DNA from: Jiangella aurantiaca
GTDB lineage: Bacteria > Actinomycetota > Actinomycetes > Jiangellales > Jiangellaceae
DNA length: 64,000 nucleotides
Assembly (NCBI RefSeq): GCF_004349105.1
Contig: NZ_SMLB01000024.1
Span: 1 to 64,000 of the forward strand
Direction: 5' to 3'
Below, one piece after another: positions 46,523-56,344 of the stretch. The notes below the pieces were generated by a model. That model was not told where the DNA came from and did no database searches. It saw nothing but the letters and a program-made list of their open reading frames with translations. Numbering within the stretch: position 1 is the first letter of the stretch; each line of letters begins with the position of its first letter. Position numbers and translations under genes: made by a program.

Positions 46523-48120
46523 TCCGGCAGCCTCACGGTCTCGAAGTTGATCGCCTTGTCGGCGCGCACCTCGTAGCCCTCCAGGCCCGGGACCCACGCC
46601 TGCACGACGTCCGGGTTGTACAGGTAGAGGTAGCTGACGTCGTCGACGATCAGCTCCGCCGCCTGGTCGTAGAGCGCCTTGCGGGCGTCCTGGTCGGTCT
46701 CGGCCGCCGCTTGGTTGAGCAGTTCGTCGACCTCGGGGTTGCAGTAGCCCTGGAAGTTCGACGTCCCCTCGCAGACGTGCTGCGCGTGGTAGAAGCCGAA
46801 CGGGTCCAGGTTGCCCAGCCAGCCGAGCAGGAACGCGTCGTAGTCGCCGGCGGCCTGGCGGTCCAGCCAGGTGGCGAACGCCTCCTGCTCGATGCCGACC
46901 TCGACGCCGACCTCGGCCAGTTGCGCCTGGATGACCTGCGCCGCCTGGACGGTCTCCGGGTACTCGTCGGTGACCATGAGTCCCATGGGCTGGGGGCTCT
47001 GTGCCGCTGTCTGCTCGATGAGCTGGGTGGCCTGGTCGGGGTCGTGCTCGAATGGGGCGTACTCGTGGTACCAGCGGCTCTGCTCCGGGATCGCCGTCTG
47101 GTTGGTCGTCGCCGCGCCGAACCGGGCCGCCTCGGTGACCTCGTCGCGGTCGATGCCGAACGCGACGCCGCGGCGGAAGTCGCGGTTGTCGAACGGCGGG
47201 CGGGCCTGGTTCATTGCGAGGTACCAGTAGTCGACGCTCGGGGTGACGCCGAGCTCGACCTGGTCGTCGTCCTGCAGGCCCTCGATGTCCTGCGGCGGGA
47301 CGTTGTCGGTCCAGTGGACGTCACCGGAGCGGAGGGCGGTGAGCGCGGCGGCCGGTTCGCTGACGTACTGGAACTCGACGCCGTCGACGAGGGCCGGGTC
47401 GCCCCAGTAGTCGTCGTAGCGGGACAGGGTGACGCCGTTCGCGCCGACGTCCTCGAGGGTGAACGGGCCGGTACCGACGGCGGTGGTCGCGAGGTCGGTG
47501 GCCTCGGCGGAGCCCTCGGGGATGATCGCCATGCCCTTGAAGCCGCCGATGTTGTCCAGCAGGGCGGGCGTCGGCGTGGTAAGGGTGATCGCGACCGTCT
47601 GCGGGTCGGGCGCGTCGATGCTCGCGACGCTGGCGAAGCGGTAGGCGTTGGCCAGCTGCTCGTTGATGATGCGGTTGTAGGAGTAGACCACGTCCGCCGA
47701 GTCGAACGCGCTGCCGTCGTGGAAGGTGACGGCCTCGCGGAGGGTGAACGTCCAGGTGAGGCCGTCGTCGCTGGTGGTCCACTCGGTGGCGAGGCTGGGC
47801 TGGAACTCGCCCTCCGCGTCCGGGACGACGAGCGTGTCGTAGACGTTCTCGAGCACCTGGAAGCTGGCGTAGGCCTGGGTCTTGTGCGGGTCGAACTGGT
47901 CCGGCTGGGCCGAGATCGCGGCGACGAGCGTGCCGCCGTCGCTGCCGCCGCCGTTGCCGCCATCCGCGGCGTCGCCTCCGCCCTCGCCGCCGGCCGGGTC
48001 GTCGAGATCGACATCATCCCCGCCGCCGCACCCGGCGCTGACCAGCGCGATCACCGCCAGAGCGGCCACATGACCGACCGTGTGACCACGGACCTTTCCA
48101 CGATTCATGTCAGCACCCAT
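46519..48120 (-). CDS. Peptide ABC transporter substrate-binding lipoprotein
   Basis: SBP_bac_5 protein of 533 residues. It has a signal peptide with lipobox VSAGC (Cys at about 31), a Gly/Asp-rich linker, then the two-lobe binding domain with motifs such as DSADVVYSYNRIIN and FRRGVAFGIDRDEVTEAARFG. Unlike the binding protein at 15382 it is a normal lipoprotein. ATG codons at 48120 and 48108 are both possible starts. First gene of an operon whose place between rpsB and the M23 gene is unusual. Confidence 0.92.
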   Translation of the reverse strand: MGADMNRGKVRGHTVGHVAALAVIALVSAGCGGGDDVDLDDPAGGEGGGDAADGGNGGGSDGGTLVAAISAQPDQFDPHKTQAYASFQVLENVYDTLVVPDAEGEFQPSLATEWTTSDDGLTWTFTLREAVTFHDGSAFDSADVVYSYNRIINEQLANAYRFASVASIDAPDPQTVAITLTTPTPALLDNIGGFKGMAIIPEGSAEATDLATTAVGTGPFTLEDVGANGVTLSRYDDYWGDPALVDGVEFQYVSEPAAALTALRSGDVHWTDNVPPQDIEGLQDDDQVELGVTPSVDYWYLAMNQARPPFDNRDFRRGVAFGIDRDEVTEAARFGAATTNQTAIPEQSRWYHEYAPFEHDPDQATQLIEQTAAQSPQPMGLMVTDEYPETVQAAQVIQAQLAEVGVEVGIEQEAFATWLDRQAAGDYDAFLLGWLGNLDPFGFYHAQHVCEGTSNFQGYCNPEVDELLNQAAAETDQDARKALYDQAAELIVDDVSYLYLYNPDVVQAWVPGLEGYEVRADKAINFETVRLPE

Positions 48121-48377
48121 ACCCGTCTACTCGCATGGTTCACACCCGTTTCGTCGCACCCGTCTCGCTCTCGACCCTTCCGGCCAGGGGGGTGGGGTCG
48201 TCCAGTCGAGCCCCGCGCGAGCCCTCCTTCGTTGCGACTTCGTGATGCACCTGTGAGCGGATCGCCTGGCGTGTCGCGTGCGCCGCGTTGTCCACAGCCC
48301 TGACGAGTTCGCGGAGTTGTCCCCAAATCCGCTCCGGCCCGCTGCCCCGGCCCGCTTCGGCGCGGAGGCTCGCAGAC

Positions 48378-49454
48378 ATGAGCCCTCTTCTCGCCGCCCT
48401 CCTCCTGATCGCTCTGCTCCCCGCCGCCGCAGCACCCGCCGACGCGGCGCCCGCGGCCGCGCTCCCACCCGGCGCCGGCTGGGTCTATCCGGTCGGTCCG
48501 CCGGGCGGTCCGGTCGAGGTCGTCAACGGCTTCGATCCCCCGGACCAGCCCTGGCTGGCGGGTCACCGCGGCGTCGACATCGCGTCGACCGCAGGCGCCG
48601 AGGTGCGCGCCGCCGGCCCGGGCACCGTCAGCTACGCCAGACCACTCGCCGGCCGCGGCGTCGTCGTCATCGACCACGGGCCGCTGCGCACCACATACGA
48701 GCCCGTCACCCCGATCGTCACCGTCGGCGACGAGGTCGGCGCCGGGCAGCCCATCGGCACGCTGGAGTCCGCCGGGAGCCACTGCGCGCCCGCGGCCTGC
48801 CTGCACTGGGGCGCGCGGGAGGGCGAGCGGTACACCGACCCGCTCGCGCTGATCGGCGGCGGATCGGTGCGGCTGCTACCGCTCGGCCCGCGGACCCTCA
48901 CCGGCGGCCCACCACCTCCCCCGACGCAGCCGCCGTCGTCAGGCGGGTTGGCCTGGCCGGTCGCCGCGCCACGGATCACGTCGCCGTACGGGATGCGGAT
49001 CCACCCGATCACCGGCGAACGCAAACTGCACGACGGCCTCGACCTCGCCGCCGCCTGTGGCGCGCCGATCCGCGCGGCCGCCGCCGGCCGGGTGACCGCA
49101 GCCGGCATCCGCGGACCGTACGGCCTGCAGCTCACCGTCGACCACAGCCGGATCCGCGGCACCCCGCTCACCACGTCCTACAGCCACCTGTCGGCGTTCT
49201 CGACGGCGGCGGGCCAGCCGGTCCGAGCCGGCCAGGTGATCGGCCGGGCGGGCACGACGGGCCTCTCCACCGGCTGCCACCTGCACTTCATGGTCTACGC
49301 CGCCGGCCTGGTCACCGACCCCGTGCCATGGCTGCCCACCTCGGACTCCGTCACGACAAGTGACCCTGCCAAGGCGATCCGCGGAGTCGTCGACGGAAGC
49401 GACACACAGGTGATCGTCCACGCCATGCCCGCCCGCCGCCAGCTCCTGAGGTGA
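48378..49454 (+). CDS. Secreted M23 peptidase with two LytM-like domains
   Basis: Exported protein of 358 residues with a signal peptide (about 1-24). The first M23 domain (about 35-155) keeps HRGVD but has CLHW where the HxH motif is expected, so one zinc ligand is changed. A Pro-rich linker follows, then a second M23 domain (about 188-315) with HDGLD and CHLHF intact. The second domain should be the active endopeptidase on peptidoglycan. GGAGG 9 bases before the ATG at 48378 fixes the start. This gene normally flanks rpsB in actinobacteria. Confidence 0.88.
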   Translation: MSPLLAALLLIALLPAAAAPADAAPAAALPPGAGWVYPVGPPGGPVEVVNGFDPPDQPWLAGHRGVDIASTAGAEVRAAGPGTVSYARPLAGRGVVVIDHGPLRTTYEPVTPIVTVGDEVGAGQPIGTLESAGSHCAPAACLHWGAREGERYTDPLALIGGGSVRLLPLGPRTLTGGPPPPPTQPPSSGGLAWPVAAPRITSPYGMRIHPITGERKLHDGLDLAAACGAPIRAAAAGRVTAAGIRGPYGLQLTVDHSRIRGTPLTTSYSHLSAFSTAAGQPVRAGQVIGRAGTTGLSTGCHLHFMVYAAGLVTDPVPWLPTSDSVTTSDPAKAIRGVVDGSDTQVIVHAMPARRQLLR

Positions 49455-49459
49455 TCGCC

Positions 49460-49674
49460 ATGCCACTTTCTTTCCAGCAGATCCTCGACCACGCCGACGA
49501 GCTGGCTCGTGTCTTCGAGGAGTATGAACCGCGCACCGCCGACGGCGGCGGGCCATCCTGAGCGCCGTCGCCGCCGCCCGGGCGGACGGCTTCTCGTGGT
49601 CGGTCATCGGCGCGTACCTCGGCACGTCCGGTGAGGCCGTTCGGCAGCGGTACGCCAAGCTCATCGCGGCCTGA
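49460..49674 (+). pseudogene. Frameshifted small helix-turn-helix gene
   Basis: From ATG 49460 the frame reads MPLSFQQILDHADELARVFE and stops at 49561. The continuing similarity is in another frame: from about 49548 to the TGA at 49674 it encodes AILSAVAAARADGFSWSVIG, then a DNA-binding-like helix (YLGTSGEAVRQRYAKL). The second frame has no start codon of its own. One base gained or lost near the GGCGGCGGG run (about 49546-49554) would join them. A decayed gene or a sequencing error. Confidence 0.55.
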
Positions 49675-49875
49675 GGAGGTGTCGGCGGCGTTTCGGCGCC
49701 GTCACGTTCGGGCGCATCGGGCGGAATCGGTTGTGCCGCGGATCACCTCTGCGCACTCTTGAGTGATCCATCCACAGGGGGCTGACGTCAGGCCTCGCGG
49801 TCGGCCGACACGGTGTGAACTTCGCGGGGCCAGGCCTGTATCCCCGACTTCTCGCGTCCGGAGCTGAAGTCCGCC

Positions 49876-51228
49876 ATGTCCGTCCCTGTGTCCCCGGCCC
49901 TCGCCCTCAACGAAGCCGAAGTTTCCTTTCCCTTGTGGGACGCATCGCCGCCTGAGACCTCGCGGTCGGCTTCGGGGCTAGCCGACAAGCGGCGTCATGG
50001 CCTGCCCGTCCTGCCGCTCGGGTTCGGTGAGGCCGGGCTGCCGGTACACCCGGCGCTGCGCGAGGCGCTGGCCATCGGGAGCAGCCGGAACGCCTACGGG
50101 CCGGTGGCGGGGACGGCTGAGCTGCGCGAGGCGGCGGCCGGCTACTGGGCGCGCCGCGGCCTGCCGACCGACCCGGACCTGGTCGTGGCCGGCCCTGGGA
50201 GCAAGCCGCTGCTGTATGGGCTGCTGCTCGGCCTCGGCGGCGACATCGTCGCGCCGTCGCCGGGCTGGGTGAGCTCCCGGGCGCAGGCGCGGCTGACCGG
50301 CCACCGGCCCATCCACGTGCCGACGGGACCGGGTCGAGGCGGCGTGCCACGACCCGAACTCGTCGCCGACGCCGTGCTGGCGGCCCGCGCCGCCGGCCGC
50401 ACCGTCCGCAGCGTCGTCGTCACGACACCGGACAACCCGACCGGCGACGTCCCGTCGCGCAGCACCGTCGAGCAGATCGCCCAGGTGGCTCGCGAGCTGG
50501 ACCTCGCCATTGTCTCCAACGAAATCTACCGCGACCTCGTGCACGACCCCAGCACGTTCGTGCACAGCCCGGCCGAGTTCGCGCCGGAACGGACGATCGT
50601 CACCACGGGGCTGTCGAAGAGCCTGGCCCTGTGCGGCTGGCGGCTCGGCGTCATGCGGCTGCCCGACAGCCCGCTCGGCCGGTCGCTGCTGGCCGACGTG
50701 CTGGGCGTCGCCAGTGAGGTGTGGTCCAGCCCCGCGGCGCCGGTCCAATACGCCGCCGCGTACGCGTTCGGCGAGCCCGAGGAGCTGACCGAGCGGGTCG
50801 AGCGGAGCCGCCGCCTGCACGGCGCCGTCGTCCGGGCGGTGGCGGAACGTCTCAAGCGCGCGGGCGCCGCCCTGCCGACCCCGCGGGCCGGCTTCTACCT
50901 CTACCCCGACTTCGGCGGTTGGAGCGGTTACCTCGAGCGTGAGCACGGCATCACCACCGGCCGGCAGCTGGCCGCCCACCTGCTGGACGCGTTCGGCCTC
51001 GGCGGACTGCCCGCGGCCGACTTCGAGGGCGGCCACGACGCGCTGCGGCTGCGCCTGGCGACGAGCCTCCTCTATGGCGACACCGACGTGCAGCGCTACG
51101 CCGCCCTCGCCGCCGACGACCCCACGCGGCTGCCCTGGATCCGGGCGCACCTCGATCGCCTCGACGAGATCCTCACCGGCCTCGCCCGGCACGCCGACCC
51201 CGTCCACGCCCGCGGCCTGGCCTGCTGA
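49876..51228 (+). CDS. Pyridoxal-phosphate aminotransferase, class I/II
   Basis: Fold-type I aminotransferase of 450 residues. Visible: VVAGPGSKPLLYGLLL cofactor loop region, TPDNPTGDVPS substrate-side motif, NEIYRDLVHD, the PLP lysine in TTGLSKSLALCGWRLG, and a C-terminal domain. Substrate unknown. Residues about 14-37 are encoded by DNA that matches a dispersed repeat (49917-49966), so the N terminus may be partly repeat-derived. The ATG at 49876 is the first in frame, with a poor ribosome site. Confidence 0.85.
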   Translation: MSVPVSPALALNEAEVSFPLWDASPPETSRSASGLADKRRHGLPVLPLGFGEAGLPVHPALREALAIGSSRNAYGPVAGTAELREAAAGYWARRGLPTDPDLVVAGPGSKPLLYGLLLGLGGDIVAPSPGWVSSRAQARLTGHRPIHVPTGPGRGGVPRPELVADAVLAARAAGRTVRSVVVTTPDNPTGDVPSRSTVEQIAQVARELDLAIVSNEIYRDLVHDPSTFVHSPAEFAPERTIVTTGLSKSLALCGWRLGVMRLPDSPLGRSLLADVLGVASEVWSSPAAPVQYAAAYAFGEPEELTERVERSRRLHGAVVRAVAERLKRAGAALPTPRAGFYLYPDFGGWSGYLEREHGITTGRQLAAHLLDAFGLGGLPAADFEGGHDALRLRLATSLLYGDTDVQRYAALAADDPTRLPWIRAHLDRLDEILTGLARHADPVHARGLAC

Positions 51229-51268
51229 CCCGGCGGGGCGATCAGCGGGTCACGGCCCAGCAGCGCCC

Positions 51269-52198
51269 TCAGGCGCGTGGATGGGCCTGCTGGTAGGCCT
51301 TGCGCAGCCGCTCGACCGAGACGTGCGTGTAGATCTGTGTCGTGCCGAGCGAGGCGTGCCCGAGCAGCTCCTGGACGCTGCGGAGGTCGGCGCCGCCCTC
51401 GAGCAGGTGCGTCGCCGCCGTGTGGCGCAGCCCGTGCGGCCCGAGATCGGGCGCGCCGGACACCGCGCGCAGCCGGCGGTGCACGACGGTGCGCGCGGTG
51501 CGCTGGTCGAGCCGCCGGCCGCGCACCCCGACGAACAGCGCCGGGCCCGCCGCGGGCGTGGACAGCGCCGGACGGCCGGTGCGCAACCACGCATCGAGCG
51601 CTTCCGCCGCCGGCACGCCATAGGGCACCGTCCGCTCCTTGCTGCCCTTGCCGAGGACGCGGACGACCCGCCGTCCCTCGTCGAGGTCGTCGACGTCCAG
51701 GCCGACCAGCTCGCCGACCCGGATGCCCGTCGCATACAGCAGCTCCAGCAACGCGTGGTCGCGCAGGTTCACCGGATCGCCGTCCGAGGCGTCGTCGGCG
51801 GCCGCGTCCATCAGCGTGGCGGCCTCGCCCGCACGCAGCACCTCGGGGAGCGTCCGGCGGGCCTTCGGCGTGGCCAGCACGCTACCGACGTCCTCACCCA
51901 GCAGCCCGGTGCGGTGCGCCCAGGCCGTGAAGACCCGCGCCGCCGAGGCGCGCCGGGCCAGCGTGGCGCGCGACCGGCCGCGGGTGCTCTGCCCCGCCAG
52001 CCAACTGCGCAGAGCGGCGAGGTCGAGCTGGCCGACCTCGGTGCGACCGAGCCGCGTCAGATGCGTCATGAGCGACGCGACGTCTCCCGTGTAGGCGCGG
52101 ACGGTGTGCTCGGACCTGTTCCGCTCCGCCGCCAGGTGCCGCGCGAACTCTGCGACGGCGCCGGCCAGCGCCTCGGGCAGATCCTCATCGGCGTCCAT
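51269..52198 (-). CDS. xerC: Tyrosine recombinase XerC
   Basis: Chromosome-dimer resolution recombinase of 309 residues. The N-terminal SAM-like DNA-binding domain spans about 10-100. The catalytic set is Arg160 (ATGIRVGE), Lys184 (GKGSKER), His255 and Arg258 (HGLRHT), His281 (LLGHASL) and Tyr290 (TQIYTH). Length, context next to dprA, and all six residues argue for the housekeeping XerC rather than a phage integrase. The ATG at 52198 gives [11 protein letters not shown]. Confidence 0.93.
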   Translation of the reverse strand: MDADEDLPEALAGAVAEFARHLAAERNRSEHTVRAYTGDVASLMTHLTRLGRTEVGQLDLAALRSWLAGQSTRGRSRATLARRASAARVFTAWAHRTGLLGEDVGSVLATPKARRTLPEVLRAGEAATLMDAAADDASDGDPVNLRDHALLELLYATGIRVGELVGLDVDDLDEGRRVVRVLGKGSKERTVPYGVPAAEALDAWLRTGRPALSTPAAGPALFVGVRGRRLDQRTARTVVHRRLRAVSGAPDLGPHGLRHTAATHLLEGGADLRSVQELLGHASLGTTQIYTHVSVERLRKAYQQAHPRA

Positions 52199-52262
52199 GC
52201 CTCCAGGATCGCCCGGCGGCGTCGTCGGCGCCTGCCGCCACGCGGGTGGCGGGTCGCGACCG

Positions 52263-52469
52263 TCAGTCTTCGAGGACGAAGGTGACCTCCATGGCCACCT
52301 GGTAGGCGACGATCTCGCCGTCGCGGATCTCGACCTTCTGATCCTGGATCCACGCTCCGGAAACGTTGCGAAGTGTCTGGTTCGCCCGCGCGATACCCAC
52401 GCGGACGGCGTCGTCGAAGCTCGTCTCGGACCGCGCGCTGATGTTGGTGATGCGTGCGACAGAGCCCAT
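52263..52469 (-). CDS. Dodecin (flavin-binding)
   Basis: Small 68-residue protein of the dodecin family, a dodecameric shell that stores flavins. Signature segments are [20 protein letters not shown] and [19 protein letters not shown]. The Trp in SGAWIQ is the residue that stacks on flavin in known dodecins. The ATG at 52469 gives [11 protein letters not shown]. It lies between dprA and xerC with its own short spacers. Confidence 0.92.
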   Translation of the reverse strand: MGSVARITNISARSETSFDDAVRVGIARANQTLRNVSGAWIQDQKVEIRDGEIVAYQVAMEVTFVLED

Positions 52470-52548
52470 GAGCGGATCCCCTCTCCCTGTCGGCGCCGCC
52501 GGATGGCGTGGCGCCCCGTTGCGTCCATGCATACCCCTTCCAGCCAGG

Positions 52549-53724
52549 TCATGCGCGGGCTTCCAGTGGACTGATCGTCGAACCGAGCCGCCAGCCACCG
52601 TCCACATGAGTGACCCAGCTGCCGGCGGCCAGCTCGTTCAGCACCGTCGCGACCGCTTCGTCGGGCAGGCCGGTCCGCCGCGCAAGGCCGGCGACGGTCT
52701 CGAGCGCACCGGCCTGCATCCGCTCGCGGACCATCGAGTGGACCGGCAGCAGGTCGTCGATGGGCCGCGACTCGCGCTCCGGGTCCGGGGGCGTGTAGGC
52801 GCCGAGCCGGCCGATCGCCTCGAGCACGTCCGCGACGCCGGTGACCAGCGTTGCCGCGCCGTCGCGGACGAGGTTGTGGCAGCCGGCGGAGAGCGCTGAA
52901 GTGATCGGCCCAGGCACGACGAGCGTCTCGCGGCTGAGCTTCTGCGTCCACGCCGCCGTGCTGAGCGCGCCAGACCGCGGCGCCGCCTCGACGATGACGG
53001 TTCCGGCGCTCAGAGCTGCGATGATGCGGTTACGGGCGAGGAACCACGCACGCATCGGCCGGCTGCCGGGCGGCACCTCGCTGACGAGCACGCCGTCGGC
53101 CGCGATGCGTTCCAGGAGCTGGGCGTGGCTGGCTGGGTACGGCACGTCGACGCCGCAGGCGAGGACCGCGACGGTCGGCCCGCCGACGCCGAGGGCGCCC
53201 CGGTGGGCGGCGGCGTCGATGCCGAACGCCGCACCCGAGACGACCGTCCGGCCGGCCAAGGCGAGATCGGTCGCCAGGTCGGACGCGACCCGCTCGCCGT
53301 AGCGAGAGCAGTTGCGCGACCCGACGACCGCGACCGCCGACTCCGCCAGGGCCGCGACGTCACCGTCGCCGGACAGCCACAACCCCAGCGGCGGTGGAAC
53401 CTTCTCGCCGTAGTCCAGCGTCGCCGCCATGTCGTCGAGCGGTGCCGGCCAGCCCGGCTCGTCCGGGCACAGGTACCGGATGCCGAGCCGCTCGGCACGC
53501 TCGAGCACCTCGGCGCCGTCGACCTGCTCGGCCCGCCGCCGCAGCACCCGAGACTTGTCGAGGGCGTCGTCGCCCTGGCGGATCGCCCGCCAGGTCGCCT
53601 CGGCTCCGGCGTCGCGCACCCGCAGTGCGATCGCCTTGTTGCCCGGCTCCGTGACGGCGGACAGCGCGGCTCGGGCGGCGCGTTCGGCGGACGACCGGGC
53701 CACGCGCGACTGTTGGGCGCTCAT
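52549..53724 (-). CDS. dprA: DNA-processing protein DprA
   Basis: Rossmann-fold single-strand DNA binding protein that loads RecA in transformation or recombination. The 391-residue product has the DprA core (about 110-320: [40 protein letters not shown]) and a C-terminal winged-helix-like domain (about 330-385). The ATG at 53724 overlaps the yifB stop (ATGA). Confidence 0.94.
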   Translation of the reverse strand: MSAQQSRVARSSAERAARAALSAVTEPGNKAIALRVRDAGAEATWRAIRQGDDALDKSRVLRRRAEQVDGAEVLERAERLGIRYLCPDEPGWPAPLDDMAATLDYGEKVPPPLGLWLSGDGDVAALAESAVAVVGSRNCSRYGERVASDLATDLALAGRTVVSGAAFGIDAAAHRGALGVGGPTVAVLACGVDVPYPASHAQLLERIAADGVLVSEVPPGSRPMRAWFLARNRIIAALSAGTVIVEAAPRSGALSTAAWTQKLSRETLVVPGPITSALSAGCHNLVRDGAATLVTGVADVLEAIGRLGAYTPPDPERESRPIDDLLPVHSMVRERMQAGALETVAGLARRTGLPDEAVATVLNELAAGSWVTHVDGGWRLGSTISPLEARA

Positions 53725-55253
53725 ACATCCTCCCCCAGCCGGAGCCGGAGCGCCGTGCGCACGTCCGCGGCGGTGGGCCGGTCGCGGCCGGCGAGGTCCG
53801 CGACCGTCCAGGCGACCCGCACCACCCGGTCGACCCCGCGCAGCGTGAGGCTGCCCTCCCGGACCGCCCCGAACGCCGGCGCCGTGACGTCGGCCGGGAG
53901 CCTCAGCTCGCGGCGCAGAAAGGGGCCGGGCAGCTCGCCGTTGCACTGCCACGGCGTGCCGTGCAGCCGCTGCTCCTGCCGTGCGCGTGCCTCGGCGACG
54001 CGGTCGGCGACCACCTTGCTCGGCTCGGCGGCGGCGTCGAGTTCGGCCATGGTGGGCGCGTCCACCGCCACCCGGATGTCGACGCGGTCGCGGACCGGGC
54101 CGGACAGCCGCTGGCCGTACCGGCGGACCGCGTCGGGGCGGCAGGTGCACTCGTGCACGGTGCTGCCGAAGTTGCCGCATGGGCACGGGTTCTGCGCGAG
54201 CACCAGCAGGAACCGGGCCGGGAACACCGACGTGGCGTCAGAGCGCGCCAACGTCAGGGTGCCGCTCTCGAGCGGCTGTCGCAGCGAGTCGAGCACCCGT
54301 GGCGGGAACTCCGGCGCCTCGTCGAGGAAGAGCACGCCGCGGTGCGCCAGACTGGCCGCGCCCGGCCGTGGCATTCGCGACCCACCGCCCACGATCGAGA
54401 CGAGCGACGAGGTGTGGTGCGGGTCGGCGAACGGCGGCCGGACGATGAGCGGCCGGCCCGGCGGCAATACGCCCGCGATCGAGTGGATCGCCGTGACCTC
54501 GAGCGACTCGTCGGGCGAGAGGTCGGGCAGCAGCGACGGCAGCCGGCGGGCCAGCATGGTCTTACCCGAGCCCGGCGGACCGGTGAGCAGCAGGTGGTGA
54601 TGCCCTGCGGCGGCGATCTCGACCGCACGCTTGGCTTCGGCCTGGCCGGCCACGTCAGCCAGGTCGAGATCGTCGTCAGCGGCCGGTGCGAGCACGTCGG
54701 CCGGGTCGTCGACCTCGTCGAGCGGCTCGTCCGGGATCTCCGTCCCGCGGAGGAACGCCAGCACCTGCCGCAGCGATCTGGCGCCGAACACCCGGATGCC
54801 AGGGATCAGCCGCGCCTCGGCCGCGTTGGCCTCGGGGACGACCGCGCGGCTCAACCCGGCCCGCTCCGCTGCCAGGACGGCGGGCAGTACCCCGCGGACC
54901 GGCCGCAGCCGCCCGTCCAGCGCCAGCTCGCCCAGGAACGCCATGCCGTCGAGGGCGGCCGGTGACACCTCCTCGGCCGCCGCCAGGATCGCTACGGCCA
55001 CACCGAGGTCGAAGTGACTGCCGCGCTTGGGCAACGCCGCCGGTGACAGGCTCACCGTGATCCTCTGCAGCGGCCACGGTTCACGACTGGACATGATGGC
55101 GGCGCGCACGCGGTCGCGCGACTCGTGCAGCGACGCATCCGGCAGACCGACCAACGAGAACCCGGGCATGCCGCCGATGTGCACCTCGATGTCGACAACG
55201 GTGCCCCGGCCCCCGACGAGCGCCACACCGTGGCACCGCGCCAGGCGCGTCAC
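53721..55253 (-). CDS. YifB/ComM family Mg-chelatase-like AAA ATPase
   Basis: AAA+ protein of 510 residues linked to branch migration in DNA uptake and recombination. An N-terminal Lon-like domain (about 1-180) precedes the AAA core with Walker A TGPPGSGKTML (about 226-236), Walker B GVLFLDEAPEF, and a Cys-rich insert (NPCPCGNFGSTVHECTCRP). The GTG at 55253 overlaps the yraN stop (GTGA). The yraN-yifB-dprA chain is the standard cluster. Confidence 0.94.
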   Translation of the reverse strand: MTRLARCHGVALVGGRGTVVDIEVHIGGMPGFSLVGLPDASLHESRDRVRAAIMSSREPWPLQRITVSLSPAALPKRGSHFDLGVAVAILAAAEEVSPAALDGMAFLGELALDGRLRPVRGVLPAVLAAERAGLSRAVVPEANAAEARLIPGIRVFGARSLRQVLAFLRGTEIPDEPLDEVDDPADVLAPAADDDLDLADVAGQAEAKRAVEIAAAGHHHLLLTGPPGSGKTMLARRLPSLLPDLSPDESLEVTAIHSIAGVLPPGRPLIVRPPFADPHHTSSLVSIVGGGSRMPRPGAASLAHRGVLFLDEAPEFPPRVLDSLRQPLESGTLTLARSDATSVFPARFLLVLAQNPCPCGNFGSTVHECTCRPDAVRRYGQRLSGPVRDRVDIRVAVDAPTMAELDAAAEPSKVVADRVAEARARQEQRLHGTPWQCNGELPGPFLRRELRLPADVTAPAFGAVREGSLTLRGVDRVVRVAWTVADLAGRDRPTAADVRTALRLRLGEDV

Positions 55254-55615
55254 TGTGCACCCCGCACGTGTACGACCTGCGGGTCACCGCGGCGGCGCCG
55301 GTGGACCGCGACGACGTCGACCCGCAGGCCGGCGGCCGCGCGGCCGGCCTCGTCGCGCCAGCGCCGCGCAAGCCGGTGGAGTCTGGCCAGCTTCTCCGGC
55401 GTGACGGCCTCGAGACCCGAGCCGAACCCGAGGCCGCTGCGCGTCTTCACCTCGCACACCACGACCGTGGTGCCGTCGAGCGCGACGATGTCGATCTCGC
55501 CGATGTCGCAGCGCCAGTTGCGCTCGAGCACGACGAACCCGGCCCGCTCCAGATGCTCCACGGCGACCTGTTCGCCGTAGGCCCCGATGCTGTCCTTGAG
55601 TCGCACCGGCCTCAC
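55250..55615 (-). CDS. YraN/UPF0102 endonuclease-like protein
   Basis: A 121-residue protein with the restriction-endonuclease-like fold of UPF0102. Motif residues are Glu15 (GEQVAVEHL), Asp in GEIDIVALDG and the ExK pair in VCEVKTRSG. Activity of the family is not settled. The start is a GTG at 55615, with a second GTG at 55606. Upstream on the same strand is a 729-base non-coding region. Confidence 0.9.
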   Translation of the reverse strand: MRPVRLKDSIGAYGEQVAVEHLERAGFVVLERNWRCDIGEIDIVALDGTTVVVCEVKTRSGLGFGSGLEAVTPEKLARLHRLARRWRDEAGRAAAGLRVDVVAVHRRRRGDPQVVHVRGAQ

Positions 55616-55712
55616 CTCCCGCCACGAGCCTTGCCGGATCGGGCGGCCGGTTCGACCGCGAAATCGCGGAATGTGGACAACGGGCGAAGTCCATGGAGCC
55701 TGTGGATGGTGG

Positions 55713-56090
55713 CGCGGCAGCTATCCGGGGGACGGGGCGAGTCTGGGCACACCTCGATGTGCCGTGGCGTGCACCTGCAGTCTGTAGACGACCGTGATCA
55801 TCAAGGATCGCCTGCATCACCAGAATTCTTGGAGCCTCGACACGATTGCAGGCGTGGTGATGCTCCAGGAAACGTGGTGACGTGCCCGGATCACGGTGAA
55901 TCACATCGTGGACGCCGCGCGTCGCCAGATTCCCCCGTCCGCCTGATAGCGCCCAGAGCCGCGGAGGCGCGGGTCAAGTCCAAGCCCCCCAACCACAGCG
56001 AGCCCCGACCCCAGCGGGCGCGGACTTGAGGCGCGGGTCCGCGGCAAAGACAATCGGGCAGCACGGGGACGGCCAACGGCACAGACCCCA
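55713..56090. repeat. Composite palindromic intergenic repeats, second locus
   Basis: The 729 bases between DUF2469 and yraN hold no convincing gene. 55713-55850 matches 37180-37335 in inverted orientation (shared GTGCCCAGACTCGCCCCGTC on the minus strand). 55935-56090 matches 37328-37455 in the same orientation, including GGACTTGAGGCGCGGGT and GGGGACGGCCAACGG. Sequences resembling CCCCGTCC-TGATAGC occur inverted at both ends of the inner part (about 55716-55740 and 55933-55950), like terminal inverted repeats. From 56095 to 56344 I see nothing further. Confidence 0.65.
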
Positions 56091-56344
56091 GCCAACGTGC
56101 CACCCACGCAACGAGAGCCGTCCGCCGAGCACGCGGCGACGCCACCGACGACGCCGAACCACCCACCCGGGACGCGCTGATCGTCGTCCACCGCGGCGAA
56201 CCCCACAGGTGAGAAGCACCCACGGAAGCAGCAGAAGAGCCCCAGAAGGTCAACGTGACCTTGGCCGAGGCGAGCCCGGCCCAGGACGGAGGTCGAAGGC
56301 GGCCCAGGGCCGAGGCCTGCTCAGCCCACGCGGGGCAACTGGCG

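Noticed and set aside
48288-48296. TTGTCCACA DnaA-box match (also the complement at about 55673)
   Set aside because: Single isolated 9-mers; about that many are expected by chance in 64 kb and there is no cluster, AT-rich region or dnaA gene to suggest an origin.
51269-52198. Tyrosine recombinase as a phage or integrative-element integrase
   Set aside because: Length, sequence and the dprA-yifB context fit housekeeping XerC; no attachment site or phage genes nearby.
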